From contig JXTB01000001.1 in the NCBI GenBank assembly GCA_002914805.1, positions 552,838 through 616,837 of the forward strand: a stretch of DNA of 64,000 nucleotides, read 5' to 3'. Source of the DNA: Parasponia andersonii (taxonomy: Eukaryota; Streptophyta; Magnoliopsida; Rosales; Cannabaceae). This document shows, piece by piece, positions 48,759-59,949 of the stretch; positions within the stretch are counted from its first letter, which is position 1; every line of letters begins with the position of its first letter. A program made the translations under genes and the position numbers. The notes under the pieces are model-generated. The model did no database searches and was not told the DNA's origin. It saw only the letters and a list, made by a program, of their open reading frames with translations.

Positions 48759-48967
48759 CAAATATGAAGGAGATTAAGCTTTTATTAGGCATATATTCAT
48801 AGAGTAAAATCTTCTCATCTCTTTTCATGCAGTATTCTTAAAGTCTAACTAGGTTTCAATGTTGAAGTTATGCTATTAAAATCACCTCATTCTTAAATTC
48901 CTATAGGCCTTGTCCAAAACACTTGACAACCTTTTTATTACAATTTCTTGACCTCCTAGAAAATTTC
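48759..48967 (-). pseudogene. Receptor-kinase exon 4: N-lobe with ATP-binding lysine
   Basis: GGQEIVIKRLSS carries the conserved lysine (family: G-Q-E-I-A-V-K-R-L-S). After a frameshift come EFKNEVILIA, LQH, NLVRL, then [20 protein letters not shown], the family's hinge region. Four in-frame stops lie between GQGL and EYC. It ends at a TTTG|GTATTT donor. Confidence 0.88.
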
Positions 48968-49011
48968 CTGGATATTGAAATGTGAAATAAAGGAAAATTT
49001 ATAGAAGCTAC

Positions 49012-49245
49012 CTTGTAAACAGGCCCATAGCCTCCGTGTCTGAGTTTGTTTTCATCAGAGAAATTGTTTGTTGCAGCTAGTGCTCTCTCTAAACTAAAAA
49101 CTAGTACATCTATGCTTTTCCCATCATCCTTCTTGAAGTCGCCAGAGTCCATCAATTCTTGGATTTGCCTTTCAGTGTCTAACATGCGGAATCCTGTATT
49201 TCTTTGATAAGATAATTTTCTTTTCTCTAAATTCAGAAGGTGATG
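49012..49245 (-). pseudogene. Receptor-kinase exon 3: juxtamembrane and glycine loop
   Basis: TERQIQELMDSGDFKKDDGK, SIDVLVFSLERALAATNNFS and DENKLRHGGYGPVYK match the family consensus (I-D-V-P-F-F...L-A-A-T-x-N-F-S...K-L-G-x-G-G-F-G-P-V-Y-K). The first glycine of the ATP loop is replaced by histidine. It ends at K|GTAGCT. The apparent intron to exon 4 is only about 44 bp, unusually short for a plant. Confidence 0.88.
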
Positions 49246-49354
49246 ACACATATTGGTTAGACTTGATTACAGGCAACAAATTCTTGAGAGTGATCACATT
49301 CTTTCACACAAAATAGATCATATTATAAATGCATGTGCATTTTTTAAAGCACAT

Positions 49355-49522
49355 ATCATTTCTCGTAGCCATCTTTCCATTCCATATGACAAAGAAAATA
49401 GCAATGCTTGACAAAATAATTACACCTACAACTGTAGGCAAGACAATCAGAGATGAGGGGGTTCTTAAAGTTGATATTTTGGAGACAATCAGATTATGAC
49501 TAGGCTCATGATATTCTTTCAT
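49355..49522 (-). pseudogene. Receptor-kinase exon 2: transmembrane segment
   Basis: STLRTPSSLIVLPTVVGVII plus LSSIAIFFVIW is a single hydrophobic helix of about 22 residues, followed by a basic stop-transfer sequence NGKMATRN. This is the usual membrane anchor between ectodomain and kinase in this family. The exon's right border is uncertain, since copia-derived sequence lies upstream. Confidence 0.75.
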
Positions 49523-49689
49523 GGTTATATATACTTGTCTACATTTCTTCTGACCTAGAGCAACTTGTTTTTTATTTCTAATTTTAGGTGATTGGAATAT
49601 ACTTTTCTTTTGGAAATAAAAACTTAATTACACCATTAGTGATTCTAAATGTCTAAGAGATGAAAATCTTACATATTATGGTATGAGAA

Positions 49690-52600
49690 TTGGATTACAA
49701 TTCTAGAATTTCAAATTGGAAGATTAGTGTTAAGATTCCCACGGTGTATTATAATTTTCTCCTCTAAGATTGTTGTGCACATGTTTATTACTTCAATGAT
49801 TAAAAAACTGTCATGATTATAAGAGTAAGATTGATACTTGTGCAGTTTTTCAAGAATTAATCTATACTGAGATTTTTGGACCAATGATTCCTGAGATTAT
49901 AAGAGGTTATAGATGACTATGGGTCTTTATAAATAACTACTACTATTGTGTTCATATTGAGCTTATTATTCTAAAGGTCTAACTTATGGAAAATGGATTA
50001 AAGTGATCAAGTCTGACTACAGTGGTTATTATGAGAGATACAATAAGATGGAATATAATCTTAAGCCTTTTGTAAAATATTTCCAAGAATGTGATATTGA
50101 TCGATATTATGGATAAAAATTCGATCTCCTAAATACTATAGTGTCGCAAAAAGGTATAAATCACACTTTTCTTGATATTATGTGATATCTTCTGAGGATT
50201 GATTTATGATGATTCATAAGTGATTAAAAGATTCTAGATTTGATTATCCTTTTCATACCACCATAATGATTGAGTCATATGAAGCTATCAATTTTATTGA
50301 TGATTCTAGTACAAGCCATAAGCTATAGGACATTTTATTTGATGAGGAATATTCCATGTTATTAGCTCCATTTTTGTTGTTTTCACTGCAATTATTGGCC
50401 CTACAATTGACTAGAAATATATAGTCACTCATATTATATCTATTGATCTAGTGATACTTAATGACTCCATATGTGAATAAAGAGATATATTTGTTTTTAG
50501 GAGATCATAGTGATTTGATATACCTGCAATGTTTTGGAGACTTTATAGTTCATTAGCAAGAATACGAGTTTGACATTGATTATACCTTTAATATGATAAT
50601 CTGCCAGTGAGCTATTAGTAGTCTTTAGTTCTTATTGTGGATGACAGCATGAATAGTGAGATAAATTCTAAGTCATTTGGAAATTTGGGGCGTGGTTGAA
50701 TTAGAAATAGTTTTTAACTCATTAGATGGATATAAATGTCTAAAACCAAGCGCAATTATGAGGTTTAAGTGAGAAGTGTAAGCAAGGCTTCCACCTAAAG
50801 ATTTTAGCAAATAAGAAGAATTGATTATGAAGATGTCTTCTTATTAGTTTCCACTAAAGGCACCATATTGGTTTTGTGACGATTATTACTATATTGACTT
50901 GGAACTTCATTAAGTGGACATGAGAACTACAATTTTGAATGAAATTTGAGCGTTTACTTGACTGCACTAATTGGTTTTGAGATATTTGGTTATTAGATCC
51001 ATATTTTTGGTTATGGGTTGAAATTGGCATCAATATAGTGGTATTACAAATTTGATGAGATTATCGCTATTAGTGTGTTGTGAAGAAATGTGTACATGTG
51101 AGGGTCAGTGGGAGCAACTACATATTCATAATTTTATATGTTATAAATATTGTACTCGCATTTAAAAATTTTAATCCAATATGTGAGATAAATAATTGTT
51201 ACTTAGCCATATAGATATGGAGAATCTCGGAAAAGTCTCGTATGTTCTAGGTACATAGGTTCTTCATATGGTCCTAATGGTATTTTGTTTTGTCTCAAAT
51301 AATCTACATTGATCAGGTTCTCTACAGAGATCCAAGTCTTGATATTGTTATTCTTGCTTGAAAGTACTAATTCTTAAATATGACAAACTATAAAAGGTCG
51401 AAAGTTTATTAATTGATTTGAGAGAGATCATATAAGACTAGTCCTAATACATCTACTATTAGTACCCTGATATATACTCGAGTATGCACATGCCATGACA
51501 TTGTATTTATTTTGGACATGCTAGTTAGGTACTTGAGTGATCTTTTTTTTTGGTACCCAGGATCTTATATTGTGATTGATTCATCAGCAGACCAATACTC
51601 ATGGCATAGTTGGATTTTGTTACATTGAGATTGTAGGCTACATGGATGATAAAAGTTCATCCATATGTGTATTATGAAAATGGTAGAAGGAGTTGTTATG
51701 TGATTTTGTACCAATTGAACACTTATAGCTAAACTATTTAGGGATTTAGTGTCAATTGGACATTTACAACTACCTCACCCATCGAGGTGGAATTTTTGTG
51801 GCGTATTATGAGGCTACAGGTATGAAATTTGACTATGAAACTTTATTTCACTATTTAGAGTAGTTCACTCTGTTTTGAGGTTGTTGAAACTCTATGGTTA
51901 TGATTCTACAGCTCTATTTTCCTCTTGGAACTAAAAGAGCATTGTTAGCTCCAATTTCATTAATATATAGTTCCTATTTGTTAGAGAGAAAGTTGGAGCA
52001 CCCTTATTTCTATTGAAAACATGCATACAAATAACATGTTAGTGACTTCACTAGCGAAAGGCCGACCTTTTATGTGTTTTGAGAATATGCATCCCATGAG
52101 GTACTGTTAGTAGCCTTAGTTTTATCTAACTAGTGGGAGTTTATTCCCATTCATGTATGCTGAACATGTTATTGATTGATGTGGATTGCTTATATTTTAT
52201 GTAATACATGCATATTTTGGATCCTAGTCGTCTTTTATAATGTGTGCACATATGTTTATTTGATGAGTGACATATTGATTAGAGGCATCCAATTTTAGTC
52301 CCAGTATGTGTAATGTTAGTGGATCCATGTATGAGAGTTGTCGCCATCTTTATGAATCTCTAGCGCCTGATTATGTATGATACTTATATCCTATCGACTT
52401 AGTATTATACATGATTACTTTTGGCTATTCATATTTATAAGAGATTCTTGTACCTTGATATATTACGGTTAAGTGAGTATTTTGTATGATTATATTATCT
52501 AAATGAGAGAATGTTGGAATATTTTGTATGGACTAGTATAATCACTAGTAACTCAGTATGTCTTAATTAAAGTATGTTAAGGACCAACTATATTTGTATG

Positions 52601-52950
52601 TATACTTGACTTTTTATCATATTACATATGGGGCATAATGGGATGGACACTTGTTCACTAACTAGCAATAGAGGCTCATGGGCTCCCTTACTCCTGATGT
52701 CATGGCTAGCTCATTGGGCCATGACACCTCCCATCACAATTGCCTATATATCTACTAAGTGTATGGCATTATTTGAGAGAATGAGAGGAAGAGGAAGAAT
52801 GGGAGGAGCTCATAATCTCTCTTACTCCTATGTTCTTCATGATCATGTAGGAAAATGAAGCAGAGAAGATGACAATTACAACTCTTTAGAAAGCTAATGA
52901 GGTAATCTTTACTCACTCTAATATATTTGATATACTAAATTTCTAATAGT
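49690..52950 (+). mobile_element. Copia element E in an intron of the receptor-kinase pseudogene
   Basis: A + strand Ty1/copia fossil, opposite to the host gene. Integrase-like traces (KVIKSDYSGYYERYNKMEYN near 49995-50055, FVKYFQECDID) are followed by RT-like traces near 50680-51100 and an end-of-pol trace near 52020-52090 (HTNNMLVTSLAKGRP). A polypurine-like GAGAGAA precedes a TGTTGGAATATTTTG LTR start at 52511. The 5' LTR and gag are absent. It is very degraded, with dozens of breaks, hence old. Confidence 0.7.
52511..52950 (+). mobile_element. Copia element E 3' LTR, right end approximate
   Basis: Starts TGTTGGAATATTTTGTATGG, a widespread copia LTR beginning, and has a CTATATAT box near 52744 and an A/G-rich region near 52770-52870. 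It ends somewhere before the receptor-kinase exon at 53040. Confidence 0.6.
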
Positions 52951-53039
52951 AATTATTTATGCTTTGAATATATTGGATGAGCTACACTTTGTATATTAGA
53001 TTGATTGTACTCATCAATATTGATTTATGAAAACTATCA

Positions 53040-53531
53040 ATTCAAGATATCACCATCCCATATGAAGTTTGTAGTGCAAAGGCACCTCTTCTTCCCATCA
53101 TTCATTTTATTACTGCCACTTGAGTGAGGCCACACCTTGCAGCTAGCTTATGAAGTACAGGTCAGCTCCAGTGGTAGCTTCCAATTAATTTTTACCTCAT
53201 TTCTATTTAAAGCCGAGTATTCCACGGAACACTAACTTATGACACTGAATAGTGATGGCTGTTTGGGCAACAGATTCTTGCCTATAGAGTTCATAGCCTC
53301 ACAGTTATCCAACCCATAGACTTGAATGGCATATGTTTGGCATCTTGGATTGATGCTAATCACTCTATATTTGCCGCTGGATGGCTTGAAATTGACACTG
53401 CTAGTTGAGTCATTGCACTGGAAACTAAAGCACAGAGGGTTACCACAGTTTGGACCCGTGCTCAAGGGATAAGGGATCGTGGTTTCGCCATAAGGATCGC
53501 AGCTTCTAGCTGTGGATTCTGCACTTTGACT
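53040..53531 (-). pseudogene. Receptor-kinase exon 1: GUB_WAK-like and cysteine-rich ectodomain
   Basis: One frame throughout: SCDPYGETTIPYPLSTGPNC, GNPLCFSFQC, KYRVISINPRCQTYAIQVYG, then EVKINWKLPLELTC, and KKRCLCTTNFIWDGDILN. The pattern C-x-P-Y-G...I-P-Y-P-L-S-T-G-P-x-C-G is the wall-associated-kinase galacturonan-binding type, and KKRC-x-C-x-x-x-F-x-W-D-G is its EGF-like end. Two in-frame stops occur: TAG at 53234-53232 and TAA at 53150-53148. The frame is open upstream only to 53531, where an intron or break begins. Confidence 0.88.
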
Positions 53532-54126
53532 TTAATATCATTAGAAAAACTTGTAGAAAAAGGGTGCTTGGGATTATATTTAAACTGGTATGATCTAGTT
53601 AATCCATTGTGGTCATTTCATAAAAGAAATCAACACTGGTTTATAGATTAGCTTCGGATACTAATATTTTTTTTTCCGTTGTATCATGTTAGTTTTTTGT
53701 AATATTCCAACGGTGGAGATCTCGTAAATGCTAGTTTTGGATCATTAGTTAAATTTTCAAAACCTTCATCAGATTAATTAAAAGAGGGGAGAGAGAGACT
53801 AGTAGCCTACTTAAATCAGACAAGGCGACTTTAGCATAGAGTTTCCAACCATCACCATCGGTATTCATCTCTCTTGATCTTCTTCATTTTTGAACCATGT
53901 CTAGTATAAGGCAGTTGGAGCACGAGAATCCCTCCTTTGCTAGCTATTTTGATTAGCGGCCTGAAATGAATAAGCCTGGCACTTGTAGTGATCAAGGCAG
54001 CCCTTCCTGCATTCAATCTGGTTCTAAACCGGTAACCTTGTTGAATCTGGTTTACCCATTATTGGTGTAGCCCTTACCAGCTGTCCACGTGTCTCTGAAC
54101 AGCTTGATGCTGTACCTACTAATTGT
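53532..54126. other. Spacer between the receptor-kinase pseudogene and element F
   Basis: No recognisable coding region. It may hold intron or upstream sequence of the receptor kinase; the lectin exons were looked for here and not found. Confidence 0.5.
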
Positions 54127-54792
54127 CCATGTATCCTCGCTATCCCAGAGTGCTTTTGACTTCAAGTCGGATCGAAAAGGCGGGGGTGGCCACCTGTAAA
54201 GACTCTCCGATACTTAAGTCAGATATTTACTCCTGAGATTGAATAGCAAGGATTAAGCTTTTCTATTGCTTATAAATTTTTATATATCTCTCTATGTCTA
54301 TATATCCCTCAGGGGGATGCATGGCTCAAATATATATAGTCTTGGAACTGAGAACCTTCTGGCTCTCAATCCTAGGATCGAGTACCTTTTCACATCATGA
54401 CTTACTCCAAAAATCACGGGCCATGGTTACCGTAATTTTTCTTGCATCATCATGACCTACTTTCTGCCATCCCCTATGGCTCGAGCCTGGTGGGGGCGAG
54501 ACTATGACGAACCGCCGTTCTGTCAGGACAGTTGGCCCAATGCGCACACCTACCCAGGATTGCATTAAATGCCCTGTCTGGGTCTGGAGCAGTACGCTGC
54601 CTCTAATGATCTTTTGGCAGAAGACTCTCGAGGCTCCTAACCCTCAGATGTTGAGGTAAGAATTAGATTGGGCTGAACCCATCTAGGGTCTGGGATGGAT
54701 TCGGACCTAGTCTTCGACAACCCACAGGCCCATACGATATCACGTGCGACTCATGTGGCTTTTAAGTAGTCCTTCTAGAAATGCGTCGGACA
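54127..54792 (-). mobile_element. Probable 3' LTR of element F
   Basis: On the minus strand a G-rich tract (AAGTGGCAGGGGG, 54810-54798) is followed shortly by TGTCCGACGC at 54792. TATA-like TATATATA/TATATAAAA words lie at 54270-54340. The end ATGGACA at 54127 is a guess; another GTGGACA occurs 45 bp further. Only one copy is in the window, so the borders are uncertain. Confidence 0.45.
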
Positions 54793-55070
54793 GTGTGCCC
54801 CCTGCCACTTGTTCCACCACTTAACCATCCATGTGGTACAGGATCTTGGAACGGGCCCCACAACTATCCTCATTTCCCTATTTGATGGATGTGGCATCGC
54901 ATCCATCAAGTGGGGAAATCATACCTTTAGTCCGCAAATTCGAAGGGTATGCGTGGCTCATTACTATCATTATTCCCCAATTACTGATATTGGTGCATGC
55001 CAATGAAATTCTAATGCTTCCAATTCCCTGGCACTGTTCTCCTTTAGGGAAAACTCTTCAGGTTCCCCTC

Positions 55071-55077
55071 TATAAAA
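55071..55077 (+). promoter_or_regulatory. TATA box of the element F antisense gene
   Basis: TATAAAA in CCCCTCTATAAAAACCGCAC, 150 bp upstream of the ATG, followed by a CT-rich leader. It lies about 280 bp inside the LTR boundary, so the antisense gene seems to have its own promoter in the internal region. Confidence 0.6.
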
Positions 55078-58000
55078 ACCGCACTTGCGCTCATTTCTTA
55101 CTTTACCGAAATTCCCAAGTTCTCTTGCTTCCTTTCTTTCAAAATTTTCAGCCTTCTGGAATCTTAGGGTTCCTAAGTCCTCCTTTTTCTCGAGACTTTT
55201 GCTATCTTCGATTGTATCCACAATAATGGCTCCAAATCAGAGTTAGAAGCTCTGCCTCTTCGCGGATTCTGAGTTGGGCTCATTAAGGAAGTAACTCTAC
55301 TTCCCTAGTGGAGTCACCTTACAATGGGTCGAGGGCCCGGTATACTGGTACCTTCACCCCTCTGCCCCTGAAGGCTCCATTGTCTTGGGGAGGAAACACC
55401 TAGAATGGCTGAGGTTTCCCCTTCCTCCCCTTGTCCACCAATTCTTCAGCCTGACAGAGATTCACCCAATGCAGCTGAATGCCAATGGGGTCATGATCTT
55501 GACGGGGATCTCTGCTCTGTCGGTCTTCCTAGATGTACATGTCGACTTGGAAGTGGTCTTCTATGCCTATAAGCTCACCCTCATCCCCAAAAGGAGCTTT
55601 TACTCTACTTTCTACCTCCAGCCACTTCAAGGTCGCCATGTTTTCTGGGGTCTGCCGAGGTCGGATAAGCAGTGAGATTCTCACTCCAGGTTGTACGCCG
55701 TCATATGGGCGTGTTGCTCTCCTTGGGTGAATGGGAAGCATATCCAAATCCCCTCATTTTTCCTGCAAAACAAATATGGAGGTATGCTTTGGTTTTTGGG
55801 TCTATGTGAGCTTTGGCTATTTTTACTCATGATATCTGGCCTCGCGCAACTTCTGTGGAGGAAAAGAGGTTTGAGCCACGGCTGTCAGTGGGGCAGCTAA
55901 AGGAGCTGGAGGGGGTCTTCATCTTCAGAACCTCTGGGGATCGCCAACATATTCAAGCTGTTCTGAATCCCTAGGTAATGAACATGATGCCGAGGATGGT
56001 CTCTCATCTCCCCTTCCAGTTGGACACGTGGGTCTAAGCACCTCTGGAGCCAGCTTTACGCTTCGGCTCTGAACCTGTTCTACTAGGATGAGCAGAGCCA
56101 CATTTCCATGGTGAGTCATCAAATCATGGCCTCAAGCTAGCTAGCAAGCCCGACGACCTGGTGATGCAGACCTACCATGAGCTTGAAGTGGCAGTGAAGC
56201 TCGTGACTAAGGAGTGCATCAAGTTCTGAAACGAGGAGGCTACTGTCCCCAAGAGGGTTAGGGGTGAGTTTATTCCATGCCTTGAGGCTTTGTCGATTAA
56301 GTCATGGCTGCGTTCTATTAAGATCGTTCACTCTTACAGGTTCGGATGCTGACCCTTTAGTAGATCCTTCCTCGACAAAGGGGAGTACCATCGTCCACAG
56401 AGCCCGACCCAAAGTCCCTTCCAGTCGGCGTCTGGTGGTGTCCTCTGAGGACTAGGCCAGGGGGCACGGAGTTATCACCCTAAGAATAGGCTTGGATGAC
56501 AAGCTGGAAAGTCTGTTCATGTCTCGGGGTGAAGTGCCCATGGTGCCTTCTTTCGAGGTAGGTGGGCCCGTGACTCAAGAGACACTGGCCATAAAGATTG
56601 TATATGGCAAAGGGGTGCCTTCGAGCCTGCCAAGGGTGCTTGCTGCACTGGCTCCTTCCACCTCCAGCTCTGGATCAAAGATGGGCACAGGGTCCGATGC
56701 TATTTGCTCCCGTGAGGAGATTGCCAAGTTCAGCAGAGGGGCTTCAAGGCTGAAGTCTCAACTGTCTTCCCTTTCCCCGGTCCCTATGAAGCAGGGTCGA
56801 GAATTTGACCCGTCCGAGGGGTTCTGATAGTGACGATGATGGGGCTACCCTGACTGTCATGAGGAAAAGGTCTGCACGTGATGGCCCATCTGAGTACGTT
56901 GGTCAAGACAAGACCGAAAAATTACAGCTAGGCGGCTCTCCGAGAGAGGTGGTAGCCGAGGCCACTGAAGTGGCATCAGTCACGAGGGCTTCTTTCGCCA
57001 AGGGTGCACCACCTCCAGTTTTCACGAACGTGCACTTGAGGACGCCTTGCTTTCTTTCGCCTCTACCTCTGCCACTTCGGGAGCATCAAAAGAAGCTATT
57101 GGAGTGCATTTTGTAATAGGAGAAGGTGTCTTCATGGTTAGCGGGATGGAGTCGTATTCCTCGGACTCGGATGACGCCCAGGGAGAGGGTCCAGCCATGG
57201 AGTTCGAGCTGGAGGCACTCTTCTTGGAGAACATAAGGATCATTGCAGGCAGCAGCATTGCGTAGGTTTGGCTCATCTGGCTACTATCTCCATGTTTTTA
57301 GCATCTTCGCTTAACACTGACTCCCCTTTTTTATATTCTATAGCTAGCTGTTATCCAGTCTTTCTATTCCTCTTGTGTCAATGAGCTGACTGGCTAGCTG
57401 AATGCCTATGCTATGGCAGACGAAAGGAGTGAGGTTGCCCTTGCCGCATTGATGGTGGAATTTGACCTGTATCGGAGCCTAGACAAGGCTAGGGTCAACA
57501 GCGCGATGGCCTCTACTTTGAGCATCGAGAAGGCCAGATGAGAAGAGCTAGTCACCAAGTTGGCCGAGGTGGAGGGGAAGGTTCAGTCTCTCAAAGCTAA
57601 GGTCTCGGGTCTGCGCTTGGAGGCCAAGGCTACTAGGTTAGCCCAAGCCGAGCTCAAGGTCAAGGAGCAGGAGTTGCAGAGTCAAGATGGGGCTAGCTTT
57701 CATCTCTCATGATAGAGCCATTGACGAGGCTAAGGAAGCAAGGAAATCCGAGGCGAAAGCCAAGTTAGAGGCCTATTCCCTGCAACATGGACTTAACCGG
57801 TCTAATGAGGTAATCCGACATCTTTATTTGGATCATTGTAAACTAATGGAAGCTTACATGGAGTTGTCTCGTAAGTGCAGCGAAGATCTCGCTGATATTA
57901 ACACTCTTTTGATAAACTTGTCGCAGTGGCAAGTAGAACTGAGGCTAGTGGTGCTAAGAGATAGGTTGGCAAACGTAGAGAAGCTGAAGATAAGGTGCCA

Positions 58001-58535
58001 GAGGCAGGTGGACATCCTTTTTGTGGAGAGCTATAGGTCTGGCTGGGAGAATAAGGAATTTGAGGGCTATGCTATGGTGGTGACGCAAGACCAGTTCGAT
58101 GAGCAGAAGAGTGTCGAGAGGGACCATTACTCTGTTAGGTATTACATATAGTAGTTAGGGGATGAGATTAACATCGTGTACCCTACTGATGTACTGAAGA
58201 TGCTTGACGAAGAGAATGATAAGCCATCCACATCTGCCTTGGCCACCAAAGAGATATTGGCTGCTTCTGGTCTGCCAGAACAAGCCATGGAGGTTCCTGA
58301 GAGTTAGAATGGTCCTTATGCTTGAACTGGCAGAGGGTCAAGTGCGGTCGTCCTGTCTAGTGATGACTCTGAACCTGATGTGTTGTTTCATACCGAGGCC
58401 AGGCCAAGTGTTGAAGCTGGCTTCTCCCCCCCTCCCCTGGTCGAAGATAATTAGGGACCTTTGCTCTTTTGTGTACTTGTAAACTACTGACTGTGCAGTG
58501 TAGAGTTGACCCTTATTGCAAGCATCTATTTAAAT

Positions 58536-58541
58536 AATAAA
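58536..58541 (+). terminator. Poly(A) signal of the element F antisense gene
   Basis: AATAAA in TAAATAATAAAAATGGCG, followed by a T-rich stretch with TTTATTTTGTTTTTC. It lies about 90 bp after the last readable coding block. Confidence 0.5.
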
Positions 58542-58559
58542 AATGGCGTACTCTTCTCA

Positions 58560-59110
58560 TGTTTATTTTGTTTTTCTTCTTTTATTGCCCGCATTTGTAG
58601 TCAGGGTCCAATATCATATACGATGTTGTTCCCTTTTCGGCAGTTCGGCCGACCTTTGGGTCTAGAAAATCGTATATGATTTGGAGTTATTAGTGAATTC
58701 TCCCCGTGCTATGACTGACAAGATTAGCTCAGGAGAGCGGGTGTGAGTTCTGGCTTGTCCAGCTTTGAGGATGTATAATTACTATTATGACTTGTCTGAG
58801 TAGAATTTGATCCGCACGTATGGCTAGACTTCTCCGACCCTGAATGGGAGCGCACCAGGAACCAGCTCTAGGGATTGGTTGACACCTGCTTGGATCCATC
58901 GCTACAGAAGAAAAGGCCTGGGCTCGACTCTCATTAGGAGCAAACAAGGTGTTATCACTCCGACGTGTCCTTGCAAGTCCTTCCAAGACTTGCTCCCGAA
59001 AAATAGAGACATTGCGTCTGTGTCCTTGTCAACCACGCATTCTGTAATTTAAGTAATAATAAATAGAATCTGGTTTTAATTTTTTTCTTCATGTTTAGTC
59101 TTATCTCGGC
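58560..59110. other. Spacer between the antisense gene and the tandem repeats of F
   Basis: GC-moderate non-coding sequence. ATCATATACGAT (58611-58622) and ATCGTATATGAT (58669-58680) are reverse complements about 60 bp apart and could form a hairpin. No coding region is recognised. Confidence 0.5.
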
Positions 59111-59111
59111 C

Positions 59112-59325
59112 TGCTTCCAATAGGCAGACCCTGGCCTCATTTACTCAGTCTATGTGTAGCTAAGGTGTTCTCCTAGGAGGATCTACTTCTTACGGGTAGA
59201 CCCTGGTCCCATTTACCTTTGGCCTATGCATGGCTAAGGTTCTCCCTCAGGAGGGTCTACTTCCAATAGGTAGACCCTGGCCCCATTTATCTTTAGCCTA
59301 TGCATAGCTAAGGTGCTATTAGGAG
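59112..59325. repeat. Tandem repeat, ~73-bp period, three copies
   Basis: TAGACCCTGG-type anchors at 59125, 59197 and 59271 give periods of 72 and 74 bp. Each unit has CCATTTA, a TATGCATAGCTAAGGT block and a GGAGGGTCTACTTCCAATAG block. Confidence 0.92.
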
Positions 59326-59430
59326 AGGGTCTTATCATTCACTTGTTCCCCATCATGCGGGTGTTTCTTGAGGGTCGGCAACAAGTTTTTGTTGCGCGGC
59401 CTTTCGCGTTTCGTGCGTTCTCTCAGGTCA

Positions 59431-59786
59431 TAGTACAATCTTTGTCGAGGTCTACTAGCAAGCATTTTATTGCGCAACTCATTCCTCCTCGTACGTTTTC
59501 TCGGCCATCGGCAAGCATTTTATTGCAAGATGTGATTCCTATAGTACGATCTTTGGTAAGGTCTGCTAGCAAGCATTTTATTGTGCAACTCATTACTCCT
59601 TGTATGCTTTCTCGGGCTATTGACAAGCATTTTATTGCACGATGTGATTCCCATAGTACGATCTTTATTGAGGTCTGCTGGCAGTTATTTTATTGCATAG
59701 CTCATTCCTTCTCGTACATTTTCTCGGGCCATCGGCAAGCATTTTATTGCGCAATGTGATTCCCATAGTACGATCTTTATTCGCTC
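59431..59786. repeat. Tandem repeat, 112-bp period, three copies and a partial fourth
   Basis: TAGTACGATCTTT anchors at 59431, 59542, 59654 and 59766 give periods of 111-112 bp. Each unit carries two half-units ending CAAGCATTTTATTGCGC or variants. The + strand ORF at 59313-59759 is just this array read through. Confidence 0.93.
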
Positions 59787-59949
59787 AAATAGTTCAAGGG
59801 GTCTGGCACTACGGGCAGACCCTTTGACATAGTAAACTAATGGATAAATCTAAGTAGCAGACATCTTGATTTGTTATGGAATCAGGCTATTTAGTAATAA
59901 AAGCATTTACATGTGTCTCATATGTGGTATTTCTTCAAGTGCTGGGCAT

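Larger units (their letters stand above)
48466..53531 (-). pseudogene. G-type lectin S-receptor-like Ser/Thr kinase pseudogene (At4g03230-like)
   Basis: Five exon remnants in correct order on the minus strand: extracellular WAK-type cysteine-rich domain, transmembrane segment, kinase N-lobe start, N-lobe with the ATP-binding lysine, and catalytic loop. This is the layout of plasma-membrane receptor kinases of the At4g03230 type, which combine a lectin/S-locus ectodomain with a GUB_WAK-like module and a cytoplasmic kinase. The lectin part upstream of 53531 and the kinase C-lobe after the DFG motif are absent. At least seven in-frame stops and one frameshift, a copia insertion in one intron and a B-type LTR in the last exon show it is dead. 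The only host gene recognised here. Confidence 0.9.
55071..58541 (+). pseudogene. Antisense gene of element F (plant gypsy-type transposon domain, then coiled coil)
   Basis: A + strand transcription unit opposite to pol. TATA box at 55071-55077, ATG at about 55225, poly(A) signal at 58536. The first coding block (to about 55680) has the PF04195-type core EWLRFPLPPLVHQFFSLTEI, HPMQLNANGVMILTGISALS and FYLQPLQGR. A second block near 55690-55975 ends FIFRTSGD. Middle blocks (56260-57270) are Ser/Pro-rich and acidic. The last block (57400-58300) is a long coiled coil: AKLEAYSLQHGLNRSNEVIR, LSRKCSEDLADINTLLINLS. The layout equals that of the G antisense gene. Function unknown; the frame is broken several times. 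Confidence 0.75.

Noticed and set aside
52628-52858. + strand ORF of 76 residues
   Set aside because: Inside the copia E LTR; no homologous motif.
54809-55226. Overlapping + strand ORFs of 65 and 131 residues before the F antisense gene
   Set aside because: Cover the promoter and leader region with the TATA box; low-complexity and no domain.
59313-59759. + strand ORF of 148 residues with internal repeats
   Set aside because: Open only because the 112-bp tandem repeat is read through; repeat proteins of this sort have no support here.
59112-59786. Possible CRISPR-like array
   Set aside because: Contiguous tandem repeats without unique spacers, in a plant retrotransposon.
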